Assembly: GCA_964505385.1 (NCBI GenBank)
Contig: CAZDIA010000026.1
Span: 1 to 42,584, forward strand
From: SLJN01 sp964505385
Lineage (GTDB): Bacteria > Bacteroidota > Rhodothermia > Balneolales > Natronogracilivirgulaceae
Reading direction: 5' to 3'
DNA: 42,584 nucleotides
Shown here: piece by piece, positions 1 to 7,415 of the stretch
How positions within the stretch are numbered: the first letter of the stretch is position 1
Layout of the letters: each line of letters begins with the position of its first letter
Notes under the pieces: generated by a model
Databases searched by the model: none
The model's input: the letters and a program-made list of their open reading frames with translations, nothing else
Told to the model about the DNA's origin: nothing
Program-made: the position numbers and the translations under genes

Positions 1-85
1 GGAGGAGTGGCAGAGTGGTCGAATGCGGCGGTCTTGAAAACCGTTGAGGCGCAAGTCTCCGGGGGTTCGAATCCCTCCTCCTCCG
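1..85 (+). tRNA. tRNA-Ser (anticodon TGA)
   Basis: A full class II cloverleaf can be folded by eye. The acceptor arm is 1-7 (GGAGGAG) with 78-84 (CTCCTCC), followed by discriminator G85. The anticodon stem is 28-32 with 40-44, and the loop holds TGA at 35-37, which reads UCA serine codons. A long variable arm lies around 45-60, as expected for tRNA-Ser. The T arm is 61-65 with 73-77 around TTCGAAT. The 3' CCA is not encoded (GCAA follows). The gene begins at the first base of the window, so its promoter is not visible. Confidence 0.97.
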
Positions 86-89
86 CAAC

Positions 90-131
90 AGGCAATCATG
101 TTAAGCCTGGCTTAATTTGGTTGCCTTTTTT
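90..131 (+). terminator. Rho-independent terminator of tRNA-Ser
   Basis: Outer stem AGGCAA (90-95) pairs with TTGCCT (121-126). An inner stem TTAAG (101-105) pairs with CTTAA (111-115). The hairpin is followed directly by a T run (126-131). It lies five bases after the tRNA and is placed to end its transcript before the converging yedK gene. Confidence 0.8.
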
Positions 132-194
132 GTTTGGTGCTTTAAGTTTTTGGACCCTTCTGCAATCTCCAATCCCTGAACAGCCGGCGTTAAG

Positions 195-884
195 CTACCC
201 AAACAAATCACCGCTAACCGGCTCTACCAGCTCCGGGCTTTGATTTCGGGGATTGCCAACCGCTTTTGATACCGGATAATAAGTGATTGTATCATCAGGC
301 CAGGGTTTTAACATTTGCTGAAGTTGCTCCTTGTCGCGGTTTTCGGGATTGAGCCACTCATCAAACTGCTCCGGTGGCAGGATTGCAGGCATTCGGTCGT
401 GCAGATGTGCTAATTGGGAGTTGGCTTCAGTGGTAATAATCGTATAGGTGGTAATCATATCACCGTCTTCTTTGGAGACCCACTCATCATATAATCCGGC
501 GAAAAACATGGGAGTATGGTCGGAGAACAGGATGAAACAGGGCTGTTTTTCCTTACCGATTCTTCGCCATTCAAAAAAGCCGCTTGCGGGTACCAGACAA
601 CGCTGAGATGCAAAAGGCTTGCGGTAAGCGGGTTTGTTGGCTGCCGTCTCCCCGCGGGCGTTAATCATTTTGTAGCCGATCTTTTCATCTTTGCTCCAGT
701 GAGGAATAAGTCCCCATCGAAACAAATCTGCCTGCCGGCCTCCATTCTTTTGATACATTACCGGCAGGCTCATTGAGGGTGCTGCATTGTACACCGGTGC
801 CGGTTCATCTATCTGGGATGCCTCAATTTGGTAAGTTTGCAAAAATTCATCCCACGGTTCATAAAATGCATATCGACCACACAT
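195..884 (-). CDS. yedK: SOS response-associated peptidase / abasic-site crosslinker (YedK/HMCES family)
   Basis: The 229-residue protein has the hallmarks of the SRAP family. It begins MCGR, so Cys2 becomes the N-terminal catalytic residue after Met removal. It also has YNAAPS, WGLIPHW, NARGE, a RCLVPASGFFEW block and a LHDRMP block carrying the conserved His. Family members crosslink through Cys2 to abasic sites in single-stranded DNA and protect them. Length is normal for the family. The start is fixed because Cys must be residue 2. It stands alone, convergent with the tRNA and pointing away from the thiamine operon. The family is clear; the physiological role is inferred from E. coli YedK and human HMCES. 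Confidence 0.93.
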   Translation of the reverse strand: MCGRYAFYEPWDEFLQTYQIEASQIDEPAPVYNAAPSMSLPVMYQKNGGRQADLFRWGLIPHWSKDEKIGYKMINARGETAANKPAYRKPFASQRCLVPASGFFEWRRIGKEKQPCFILFSDHTPMFFAGLYDEWVSKEDGDMITTYTIITTEANSQLAHLHDRMPAILPPEQFDEWLNPENRDKEQLQQMLKPWPDDTITYYPVSKAVGNPRNQSPELVEPVSGDLFG

Positions 885-1259
885 AAGTGAATAAAATATT
901 ATAAGTTAGTCAATGGGTAGTTCAGTGTAGTATTTCAGATTGAGGTTACTAAATTTGGACGGTTTTAAATAACTGATGTGTTATCATAATACTTCATCGT
1001 CTACAATCATTCAGGTAATTCCAATTATATATGTTGGTATTGCAAAATGCCGGGAGACAATCAAAATTTTTAAAGCAGCAGGCGTAAAATCCTGCTGATA
1101 AGCGAGCAAATGTTCGGGATGGTTGTCCCCACCAGCTTAACCTTAGTGTTGCGGAACTTAGGTTATCATAAAATAATCCACAGGACCTTCTATTTGTGTC
1201 AAATCCGGGATCATAGTCCTCACCAGAACAGATTATTTTTTTACGGCTTGAAGTTTCTG
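885..1259. other. 375-bp intergenic gap
   Basis: AT-rich DNA between the yedK start and the end of thiE. No convincing gene was seen. It holds a small hairpin (1076-1097) that may end the thi transcript. A short imperfect repeat, AACCTTAG then CTTAGGTT, lies near 1139-1165. The part next to 884 presumably carries the yedK promoter, but no consensus was recognised. Confidence 0.5.
1064..1097 (-). terminator. Possible terminator of the thi operon
   Basis: Read on the minus strand, CAGCAGG (1097-1091) pairs with CCTGCTG (1082-1076) around an 8-nt loop. A weak mixed T/A tract (CTTTAAAAATTTT) follows. It lies about 160 bp past the thiE stop. The stem is short and the T tract is interrupted, so this is tentative. 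Confidence 0.4.
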
Positions 1260-1883
1260 TTAAAACAAACCGGCCAAAAACTCTGAAGCTTTGACCGGTT
1301 CATCGGCAGCGCAAACTGCGGAAGAAACTGCTATACTATCGGCACCGGCCTCGACTACCTCATGGGCATTATCTCTGTTGATACCACCAATTGCTACTAC
1401 AGGTATGCTAATGCTGTCTTTTACCTGTTTTAAGGTTGAAAGTCCGCGTGGTTCGTATTTCTTTGATTTGGTTTTGGTAGGGTAGATATGGCCGAAGCCT
1501 ACATAATCGGCGTCATTTTTTTCGACGGCGATGGCATCAGAAACTTCCGAAGCGGTGCCCCCGATGATTTTATTCTCACCAAGTATGCTTCGTCCAACGG
1601 ATATAGGCAGATCTTTTTGACCGAGATGAACCCCGTGGCTATTTGTAGCAAAGGCGATGTCGATCCGGTCGTTGATGATGAAGGTAGCATCGAAGTCATC
1701 ACACATTTCTCTGATTTTATTTCCGGTTTGCATCAGTTCAGTTGCATCCAGTTGCTTGTCTCTCACCTGAATTACTTTCGCGCCACCTTTAAGCGCCATT
1801 TCAGCAAGCTCTGTGTGCGAATATTTTGATTGAACCGTGGTATCTGTTACGACATAAAGGCCGCTGATTTTTGAAGATGTCAT
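1260..1883 (-). CDS. thiE: Thiamine-phosphate synthase
   Basis: The enzyme joins HMP-pyrophosphate to the thiazole phosphate to give thiamine monophosphate. From the ATG at 1883 the protein is 207 residues, usual for ThiE. Visible active-site motifs are Q39-V-R41-D-K43, N71-D72-R, GVHLGQKD with D91, a phosphate-binding stretch PTKTKSK around 135-141, and VVAIGGIN. The same frame stays open further upstream to about 2312, but that part overlaps tenI in another frame and has no ThiE character, so the later start (MTSSKISGLYVV) is chosen. It is the last gene of the thi operon, 70 bp after tenI. TenI upstream belongs to the same fold but lacks several of these residues. Confidence 0.93.
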   Translation of the reverse strand: MTSSKISGLYVVTDTTVQSKYSHTELAEMALKGGAKVIQVRDKQLDATELMQTGNKIREMCDDFDATFIINDRIDIAFATNSHGVHLGQKDLPISVGRSILGENKIIGGTASEVSDAIAVEKNDADYVGFGHIYPTKTKSKKYEPRGLSTLKQVKDSISIPVVAIGGINRDNAHEVVEAGADSIAVSSAVCAADEPVKASEFLAGLF

Positions 1884-1953
1884 TTTGGAATTAGAGCGAA
1901 TAAAATTGTTATTTGAAGCGTATTGAGGTGCAAATTTCCATTGCTGCCCGGAT

Positions 1954-2544
1954 TTACAATAAACTGAAATAGTTGAGATTCTCTTCGTTGACTTTCGGAT
2001 CAATCCATGCCCGGATGGCAGCAATGCCGAAAGCACCGGCATCAAAGCATTGCCGGGCATTTTCAGGAGTGATCCCGCCCACGGCATACACAGGACAATC
2101 CACATTTGAAACGGTTTTCCTGAGTTCCTCAATTCCCTGTTTCGGTTTACCGGGAGTATCAAAAACCGGCCCGAACAGCAGAAAATCAGCGTGTTTTTTT
2201 TCCTCAGCTTCGGCAGAATTATGAATGCTTGCGCCGACAAGCAGGTCCTGAGCAAATTCGCGCGCTTCTTCCGGACTGAAACTACTTGTGCGCAGGTGAA
2301 CTCCGTCTGCACCTACCGCTAAAGCTATATCAGCCCGGTCGTTGATAAACAGTTGAGCATCATAAGACCGGGTAAGTTCAGCAACTGCATGGCCAAGCCG
2401 CAACAGATCGCCGGATGAAAGGTCTTTTTCCCGCAACTGAAACATTCTCACACCGGATTCCAGTGCTGTTTTAATCGCTGAAAGAATGTCTCCATCCGGT
2501 AACAGTTTACGGTCGGTGATGGCGTAAAATTTGTGCTTAATCAT
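1954..2544 (-). CDS. tenI: TenI-like thiazole tautomerase (ThiE-fold paralogue)
   Basis: A 196-residue TIM-barrel protein of the ThiE/TenI superfamily. It keeps FQLREKD and FINDRADIA, but where ThiE has GVHLGQxD it reads GVHLRTSS, and it lacks the PTxTK phosphate loop (it has FGPVFDTPGKPKQG). It carries SIHNSAEA with H108, matching the His of Bacillus TenI that catalyses aromatisation of the thiazole. So it is more likely the tautomerase than a second ThiE. The ATG at 2544 overlaps the end of thiG by 8 bp; a TTG at 2553 is an alternative start. Position between thiG and thiE matches the pathway order. ThiE activity cannot be excluded from sequence alone. Confidence 0.85.
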   Translation of the reverse strand: MIKHKFYAITDRKLLPDGDILSAIKTALESGVRMFQLREKDLSSGDLLRLGHAVAELTRSYDAQLFINDRADIALAVGADGVHLRTSSFSPEEAREFAQDLLVGASIHNSAEAEEKKHADFLLFGPVFDTPGKPKQGIEELRKTVSNVDCPVYAVGGITPENARQCFDAGAFGIAAIRAWIDPKVNEENLNYFSLL

Positions 2545-3322
2545 GAGTTTCAATCATTCCATCCATTGGTGATGAAGCCTTGGCATAAAGTCTGCGTGGC
2601 ATGCGCCCTGCAAGATAGGCAAGCCTGCCGGCTTCTATTGATTTTTTCATAGCTTCAGCCATCAGTACCGGGTGTTCGGCCTGGCTGATTGCAGAGTTCA
2701 ACAAGACGCCGTCACACCCCAGCTCCAGTGCTTCGGCTGCATCCGATGCTGTACCCACACCGGCGTCAACGATGAGGGGAACTTCGACCTGCTCGCGAAT
2801 GATGCGAATATTGTACGGATTGCGGATGCCCATCCCGGATCCGATCGGAGCGCCCAGCGGCATCACAGCGGCGCAACCCATATCATTCAGTTTTTTACAG
2901 GTGATCGGGTCATCATTACAGTAGGGTAGAACTTCAAACCCTTCCATAAGCAGCTCCTCAGTCGCTTTCAGCAATTCTGGGATATCAGGAAACAGCGTTT
3001 CTTCATCGCCTATTACCTCCAGTTTGATCCAGTTGGTGCCAAGCGCTTCCCGGGCAAGTTTAGCGGTAAGAACCGCTTCTTTAGCCGTATAGCAACCCGC
3101 AGTATTAGGCAGCATCGTCAGTTTATCGGTTTGAAGATACTTCAAAATACTTTCGCTTGATTGGTTTTCAAGATCAACCCGGCGTACCGCAATGGTAACT
3201 ATTTCAGCGCCACTTGCTTCAATCGAGCGTCGCATCACGTCGGGGTTCGGATATTGTGAGGAGCCGATTATCAGCCGGGATGAAAAATCTTTGCCGGCAA
3301 GTGTGAATGTGTCGTTTTTCAT
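2537..3322 (-). CDS. thiG: Thiazole synthase
   Basis: ThiG builds the thiazole phosphate from deoxyxylulose 5-phosphate, dehydroglycine and the sulfur on ThiS-thiocarboxylate. The 261-residue protein has full family length. It shows SSQYPNP near the N-terminus, PNTAGCYTAKEA (72-83), the Schiff-base lysine K100 in WIKLEVIGD, the PLGAPIGSGMGI loop, and a phosphate-binding end with NSAISQAEHP. It starts 103 bp after thiS and its stop overlaps tenI, so thiG and tenI are probably translationally coupled. With ThiO in the operon and no ThiH seen, the glycine-derived imine most likely comes from the oxygen-dependent route. Confidence 0.97.
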   Translation of the reverse strand: MKNDTFTLAGKDFSSRLIIGSSQYPNPDVMRRSIEASGAEIVTIAVRRVDLENQSSESILKYLQTDKLTMLPNTAGCYTAKEAVLTAKLAREALGTNWIKLEVIGDEETLFPDIPELLKATEELLMEGFEVLPYCNDDPITCKKLNDMGCAAVMPLGAPIGSGMGIRNPYNIRIIREQVEVPLIVDAGVGTASDAAEALELGCDGVLLNSAISQAEHPVLMAEAMKKSIEAGRLAYLAGRMPRRLYAKASSPMDGMIETHD

Positions 3323-3425
3323 GATGATAAATTAAATAATTTTGCTGAATTTGGAGATGTTCGTGACGGGTGAGTCGCAATATCTTAACTAAGGGCACAA
3401 CTCACAATTTTTAATAAAGAAATAA

Positions 3426-3632
3426 TTAACCGCCCTGTACCGCCTGTATCACTTCAATGCTGTCACCTTCCGATATTTTTCGTTGATCCCATTCGGACCG
3501 TGGAACAACTTCATCATTGATAGCAACCGCAATACCTTCGCGATTTTCAAATCCATCAGTTTGCTCAAGGAATTGCTTAACTGTAAGATTTTCCTGAATA
3601 GATTTTTTATTTCCGTTTACTGTGATATTCAT
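3426..3632 (-). CDS. thiS: Sulfur carrier protein ThiS
   Basis: A 68-residue ubiquitin-like protein ending in Gly-Gly (IQAVQGG). This tail is adenylated and converted to the thiocarboxylate that donates sulfur to ThiG. The N-terminal MNITVNGN and the EGDSIEVIQ stretch are typical of ThiS. It lies between thiO (206 bp upstream) and thiG. A ThiF-type adenylating enzyme is needed but is not encoded in this window. Confidence 0.94.
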   Translation of the reverse strand: MNITVNGNKKSIQENLTVKQFLEQTDGFENREGIAVAINDEVVPRSEWDQRKISEGDSIEVIQAVQGG

Positions 3633-3750
3633 GGTTACATTGTTTGTGATCTGATTTAAGTTAAATTATATAACAGTCATTAAGTAGCTTTAAAGTCCAT
3701 TTCTGTCATTTTTGAGAAGAAAATTTCCGCCAATATCCGGAAAGGCTTTT

Positions 3751-3790
3751 TATAAACCCGACAGCGTCCAAAGGGTTGTCGGCGTTTATA
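3751..3790 (-). terminator. Strong hairpin between thiO and thiS (attenuator or partial terminator?)
   Basis: TATAAACCCGACA (3751-3763) faces TGTCGGCGTTTATA (3777-3790), giving about 12 pairs with one bulge and a 13-nt loop. On the minus strand the stem ends in TTTATAAAAAG, a weak T/A tract. It splits the operon between thiO and thiS. It may lower expression of the downstream genes or stabilise an mRNA end. Direct function is unproven. Confidence 0.4.
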
Positions 3791-3838
3791 ATTTCTCCAG
3801 GCTTTTTTAAAACCCTGCTTTGTTCCGGCTTTTCCGGT

Positions 3839-4966
3839 TCAAGTTTCTACCATGTCGGAAAAGCGCATGGGCCCAAAAGGTTTAATTAGCCCGCTAACTT
3901 CATCCTCAAGGATAATATCGGCAAGGTGGTAGGCCGTAACCGGTGCGAGGAGAATGCCATGACGGTAAAATCCGGCGGCATAGTAAAATCCTTTCTGTTG
4001 TGTTTTGCCGATCATGGGATAATGATCGGGGCTTGCCGGCCGAAGGCTGCCGAAAAACTCGGTGACCGGCAAATCATAAATTGAAGGGAGTGCTTCCCAG
4101 GCATTTTCCAGCAGATCTTTCATGCCTCCGGCCGTTGGATCAGTGTTGAAACCCTTTTCCTCACTGGTTGCTCCTACCCGAATAGTGCCGTCTTCTTTCG
4201 GGCACAAATACACCCGGGGCGTTCGAATCATATGCTCCAGTTGCACCTCTTCGGTCATTTTCAAGGTTATGATCTGCCCTTTAACCGGTCTTACAGGTAT
4301 TCTCAGCTCTTCGGGTATGCCCGGTATCGAATTCGACCAGGCACCGGCGGCCATTACGATGTCGGTGGCGTGAAACACCTCTTCATCAGTGTGGACTTTG
4401 TGGATATCCTCAGTAAATTCAAAACCGGTTGCCTCTGAATGCTCTTTAATGATACCACCGTGTTTCACAAACGCTTCTTTCAATGCCTGCACCAAAGCCC
4501 GGTTGTCGATATGCTGATCCTGCGGCAACCACATAGCGGATACTACCCGCGGGCTCAATAAAGGTTCAATTTCGCGTGCACGGCTGCCGGTGACCATTTC
4601 CGCTTCAAAATCGAGCTTCTCCTTGAAATCAAAAAGTCTGCGGATGCGCTCGGTATCATCGCGGTCGAGGCCGGCGATGAGGCTGCCGCTGTAAAATATC
4701 TGCGGCACATTGTCGACATCTTCACCAAGTTCTTCTAAGAATTTGGGGTACAGTTCATGGCTTGCCTGGCCAAGTTCTAATAATGCTTCTTCTTCAAAAC
4801 TAACTTCAGCATAAGGCGCCAGCATACCGGCTGCAGCGGTAGAAGCTGACCCGCCTATATTATCTTTTTCAAGAATAGTTACTTCACATCCACTTCGGAC
4901 GAGCTTCCAACCAACGGACATGCCTATCAGTCCGCCGCCAATAATTACAAATGATCTGTTATTCAT
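3839..4966 (-). CDS. thiO: Glycine oxidase
   Basis: A 375-residue FAD-dependent oxidase of the DAO family. It oxidises glycine to the imine used by ThiG. The N-terminus holds the dinucleotide-binding GGGLIGMSVGW (9-19) and the following ILEK acidic strand end. TAAAGMLAPYAE follows, and the C-terminal FAD region reads RPASPDHYPMIGKT and YAAGFYRHGILLAP. Length matches ThiO. It is the first gene after the TPP riboswitch, and its ribosome-binding site GGAGAAAGG lies directly before the ATG. Its presence in place of thiH suggests aerobic thiazole synthesis. Confidence 0.95.
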   Translation of the reverse strand: MNNRSFVIIGGGLIGMSVGWKLVRSGCEVTILEKDNIGGSASTAAAGMLAPYAEVSFEEEALLELGQASHELYPKFLEELGEDVDNVPQIFYSGSLIAGLDRDDTERIRRLFDFKEKLDFEAEMVTGSRAREIEPLLSPRVVSAMWLPQDQHIDNRALVQALKEAFVKHGGIIKEHSEATGFEFTEDIHKVHTDEEVFHATDIVMAAGAWSNSIPGIPEELRIPVRPVKGQIITLKMTEEVQLEHMIRTPRVYLCPKEDGTIRVGATSEEKGFNTDPTAGGMKDLLENAWEALPSIYDLPVTEFFGSLRPASPDHYPMIGKTQQKGFYYAAGFYRHGILLAPVTAYHLADIILEDEVSGLIKPFGPMRFSDMVET

Positions 4967-4968
4967 TA

Positions 4969-4999
4969 CCTTTCTCCAATATTTTTGAGCAGAGAAAGG
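4969..4999 (-). promoter_or_regulatory. Shine-Dalgarno sequestering hairpin of the thiO leader
   Basis: On the minus strand CCTTTCTC (4999-4992) is an exact complement of GAGAAAGG (4976-4969), which is the thiO ribosome-binding site two bases before the ATG. The loop is 15 nt. Just upstream, GAGCTGT (5019-5013) pairs with ACAGCTC (5005-4999) and shares base 4999 with the sequestering stem. The two hairpins sit between aptamer and start codon, where an expression platform is expected. This points to translational control. Confidence 0.6.
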
Positions 5000-5020
5000 A
5001 GCTGTACGATCAACAGCTCA

Positions 5021-5096
5021 TTTCCCTACGCCGGCATTACCCGGATCAGGTTCATAGAGTTTACTCTCAGCCTTCCGGTGTTCCGGAAAGCACCTC
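5021..5096 (-). promoter_or_regulatory. TPP (thi-box) riboswitch aptamer
   Basis: On the minus strand the conserved thi-box elements appear in order: GAGGTGC, a P3 hairpin (TTCCGG...CCGGAA), GGCTGAGA, then ACCTGATCCGGGTAATGCC and GGCGTAGGGAA. These are the CUGAGA and ACCUGAUC/GCGUAGGGAA cores that bind thiamine pyrophosphate. It lies about 55 bp before thiO and would switch off the operon when TPP is plentiful. Confidence 0.97.
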
Positions 5097-5187
5097 AAAA
5101 AATCTAACGGGGCTGTGATGGCTTAATTTTTCTGTTTCAGGCTGATTTGTTATGCAACAATAAATAGTGTCTGTAAGAAAACTCTAA

Positions 5188-5309
5188 GTGCCCTAAGAAA
5201 ACGCCAAGATCAAGGCGCGCGAAGTCCCAAAAAGCGCAGTCCCGAACGCTTTCGGGATGAGCATTTTTGGGATGAGCGGACGAAGATATTGGCGTTTTCC
5301 TAGAGGCAC
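5188..5309. repeat. Nested long palindrome
   Basis: Outer arms 5188-5207 (GTGCCCTAAGAAAACGCCAA) and 5289-5309 are imperfect inverted copies. Inside lie CCCAAAAAGCG (5226-5236) facing GCATTTTTGGG (5261-5271), and a small CCCGAA...TTCGGG hairpin (5241-5255). The element starts just after AGTGTCTGTAAGA (5166-5178), a 13-mer that recurs at 40090-40102. It looks like a small non-coding repeat element rather than a gene. The short reading frame across it has no protein character. It fills most of the 300 bp between the riboswitch and the fasciclin gene. Confidence 0.5.
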
Positions 5310-5340
5310 TAAATAACCTCAACATCAGGCTGGTCAGAAT

Positions 5341-5373
5341 AAAAAAAGCGGTAACGCAAAACGCTACCGCTTT
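5341..5373 (-). terminator. Rho-independent terminator of the fasciclin gene
   Basis: On the minus strand AAAGCGGTAGCG (5373-5362) pairs with CGTTACCGCTTT (5356-5345) with one mismatch and a 5-nt loop. It is followed at once by an unbroken T run (down to 5341). It begins 25 bp after the stop at 5398. Confidence 0.88.
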
Positions 5374-5397
5374 GAAAGGATTGAATATGAAACTTAG

Positions 5398-5970
5398 TTA
5401 GTCTTTGTCGGATGGATCAGGCGGATCATCCTGAGGCGGTGCTTGCTGCTGTTGTTGTTCAGGCATGATTACATCACCCATTTCATGAATTAATCCTCCG
5501 TCTACTTCAATATCAGGTTCAACGACAGGAGCATTTGCCACTGAGATCATATCTTCTTCAGCGTTTACTTCAATGGGCTGGCCATTCACCGCCTGAACAT
5601 GGCCGGTCTCCTCGAGCTCCTCTGCTTTTGTTTCACCTTCGGTAATATGGCTCATGGCAATAGTGGCAAGTTGCCGTTCATCACCCTGAACTTCTGCGGG
5701 TAAATTTTCCAGCGCCTCATCTGTGGGCGCAAACACTGTGACTTCCAAATCTCCCAGCTGAGCTGCAATACCGGATTGCTCCAGTATATTTGCAAACTCT
5801 CCATATCCTTCTTCATGCAGCTCCTCAACAATAGGTGCGGTTTCCGGCTGCTGCTGTTCTACATCAGGTGGATCATCCTGCGCAAATCCCAAAGATGACA
5901 GACTCATGACAAGAAAGAGACTTAGACTTAGACTGCCGGAGATAATTGATTTTAAGGTATACATATCCAT
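5398..5970 (-). CDS. Secreted fasciclin (FAS1) domain protein
   Basis: A 190-residue exported protein. Residues 1-30 form a signal peptide (hydrophobic SLSLSLFLVMSLSS, then FAQ and a DDPP mature start). One FAS1-like domain spans about 45-170, with TVFAPTDEALENLP and the closing VDGGLIHEMGDVIMP, the two most conserved FAS1 blocks. Low-complexity acidic and Gln/Pro stretches flank it (QQQQQ near 173, DDPPDPSD at the end). FAS1 domains mediate adhesion in many systems; the partner here is unknown. It is the last gene before a clear terminator and 167 bp after msrA, so it probably has its own promoter. The very acidic composition fits a marine host. Confidence 0.85.
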   Translation of the reverse strand: MDMYTLKSIISGSLSLSLFLVMSLSSLGFAQDDPPDVEQQQPETAPIVEELHEEGYGEFANILEQSGIAAQLGDLEVTVFAPTDEALENLPAEVQGDERQLATIAMSHITEGETKAEELEETGHVQAVNGQPIEVNAEEDMISVANAPVVEPDIEVDGGLIHEMGDVIMPEQQQQQAPPQDDPPDPSDKD

Positions 5971-6137
5971 TAGGTTTTATTCAGGGTTCACAAACCGGAA
6001 AACGCCGTGTTTGATAAAAAGTATCCAATGGTTAAAGTTTTAAACTCTTTTAACTCCGACAATAAAGGAAGTTAAGCTTATACCTGTTATCAGCGCTATA
6101 ATTAAAACAATTTATGGATTTATAAGCTGTATTTGAC

Positions 6138-6773
6138 TCAGTTTTCTTTGAGCAGGTCTTCAAACAGCTCTTCCATTTTTTCCAGCTTGGGTATAATCAC
6201 ATACTGACAATACGCTTCATCAGGGTTATTTTTAAAAAAATCCTGATGGTAATCTTCGGCTTTATAGAAGCTTTTGAATGATGAGATCTCAGTCACAATT
6301 TTATCATCAAAAACCCCGGCTTCGTTAAGGGCATTTTTTATCGTCTGCGCGCGCTCTTTTTGATAAGGATTATGATAGAATATTACGGACCGGTATTGAG
6401 GCCCCACATCAGCACCCTGGCGATCAATGGTGGTGGGATCATGTGTTTTAAAGAAGACCTCGAGGAGTTTATCATACGAGATAATATCCGGGTCATACTC
6501 CATCTGGACTACCTCGGCGTGGTCGGTTGTCCCGGAACTTACCAGTCTGTATGTGGCGTCTTCAGCTACACCGCCACTGTATCCGGAATGCACATTGTAA
6601 ACACCCTCCAGTTGCTGGAAAACTGCTTCCACGCACCAAAAACATCCGGCGCCAAATGTTGCGAGTTCGTAATCAGAGTTGCTCATAGTTCTTTCGTAGG
6701 GTTGCGGTTTATTTTCATCGGCAAAAATTCCGGTAAGCATAAAGCTCACAATAAGATATATTGTCAGTTGCAT
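6138..6773 (-). CDS. msrA: Peptide-methionine (S)-S-oxide reductase
   Basis: The protein reduces methionine-S-sulfoxide in proteins. The 211-residue chain has the catalytic GCFWC motif with C44 and C47, then VxxGYSGG (59-68 region), and the conserved THDPTTIDRQGADVGPQYRS block. The segment 1-19 is hydrophobic (LTIYLIVSFMLTGIF), suggesting export to the periplasm; family members without it start near residue 30. A later start at M30 (MSNSDYELATF) would give a cytosolic form. It follows the yjbQ gene by 36 bp on the same strand, so the two may be co-transcribed. Confidence 0.95.
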   Translation of the reverse strand: MQLTIYLIVSFMLTGIFADENKPQPYERTMSNSDYELATFGAGCFWCVEAVFQQLEGVYNVHSGYSGGVAEDATYRLVSSGTTDHAEVVQMEYDPDIISYDKLLEVFFKTHDPTTIDRQGADVGPQYRSVIFYHNPYQKERAQTIKNALNEAGVFDDKIVTEISSFKSFYKAEDYHQDFFKNNPDEAYCQYVIIPKLEKMEELFEDLLKEN

Positions 6774-6809
6774 AGCAGTGAAAAGTGTAGTAAGTAAACT
6801 TAATATTAA

Positions 6810-7232
6810 TCATTTGTTGCCCATAACCTGAATCACAACATTTCGATTGCGCGGGCGGTTATCGTGATCGAGCACGACGATCTGCTGCCAGGTTCCGAGG
6901 ATACAACCACCGTCACGAACCGGAACGGTTATTCCCGGCCCCATAAAAGTAGCGCGAATATGGGAAAACCCATTATCATCGCCCCAGGTTTCTGAGTGGT
7001 GCGATCGCATCTTTTCGGAGGCGAAATCTTCGAGCTTTTCCTGAATATCTTTAACCAGTGCAGGTTCATATTCCATTGTTGATATAGACGCAGTTGATCC
7101 AACCGCAAAAACGTGGCATATACCTTCCATAATTCCCGATTCACGGATTATTTTGTTAACCTGAGCCGTAATGTCGTGGATATCAGAAAAGCCTTTGGTT
7201 TTTAAATAAATATCCTGGGTTGTAATTTCCAT
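6810..7232 (-). CDS. yjbQ: YjbQ / UPF0047 family protein (secondary thiamine-phosphate synthase)
   Basis: A 140-residue protein with the family signature near its C-terminus: GTWQQIVVLDHDNRPRNR. Other family blocks are CHVFAVGSTASI (39-50) and a His-rich SHHSETWGDDNGFSHI stretch with likely ligand or metal residues. Family members have been reported to show weak thiamine-phosphate synthase activity, which is the source of the name; the main physiological role is unclear. A link to the thi operon 2 kb away is possible, but this gene is outside it and has no TPP riboswitch. Confidence 0.9.
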   Translation of the reverse strand: MEITTQDIYLKTKGFSDIHDITAQVNKIIRESGIMEGICHVFAVGSTASISTMEYEPALVKDIQEKLEDFASEKMRSHHSETWGDDNGFSHIRATFMGPGITVPVRDGGCILGTWQQIVVLDHDNRPRNRNVVIQVMGNK

Positions 7233-7307
7233 AATCAGATAGAGTAGTGGTTTATGTCGCCCTTATTTAGTGACTGTAGTTGTAATTTGGATTGTTACCG
7301 TTTTTAT

Positions 7308-7368
7308 CGTTTGACGTTTGACGTTTGATGTTGAGGAACGTCAAACATCAAACGTCAAACTTCAAACA
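7308..7368. repeat. Inverted heptamer arrays (CGTTTGA)n / (TCAAACN)n
   Basis: Three perfect head-to-tail copies of CGTTTGA (7308-7328) are followed, after 12 bases, by four copies of TCAAACN (7341-7368), the reverse complement. The arms can form a 17-bp hairpin (7316-7332 with 7344-7360). It lies between the end of guaA and yjbQ. It has no T run, so it is not a classical terminator. Confidence 0.75.
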
Positions 7369-7415
7369 AATTTTCCCGGCAACTACAATAACTTTTACAT
7401 GAGATAAATTAAAAT

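Noticed and set aside
7..243. Plus-strand frame over the tRNA and terminator
   Set aside because: It overlaps the tRNA-Ser gene and its terminator and shows no protein signal.
1884..2312. Upstream extension of the thiE frame
   Set aside because: The frame stays open but overlaps tenI in another frame and its translation lacks ThiE character. The start at 1883 gives the normal ThiE length.
5137..5325. 62-residue minus-strand frame
   Set aside because: It spans the nested palindrome; the sequence is repeat structure, not protein.
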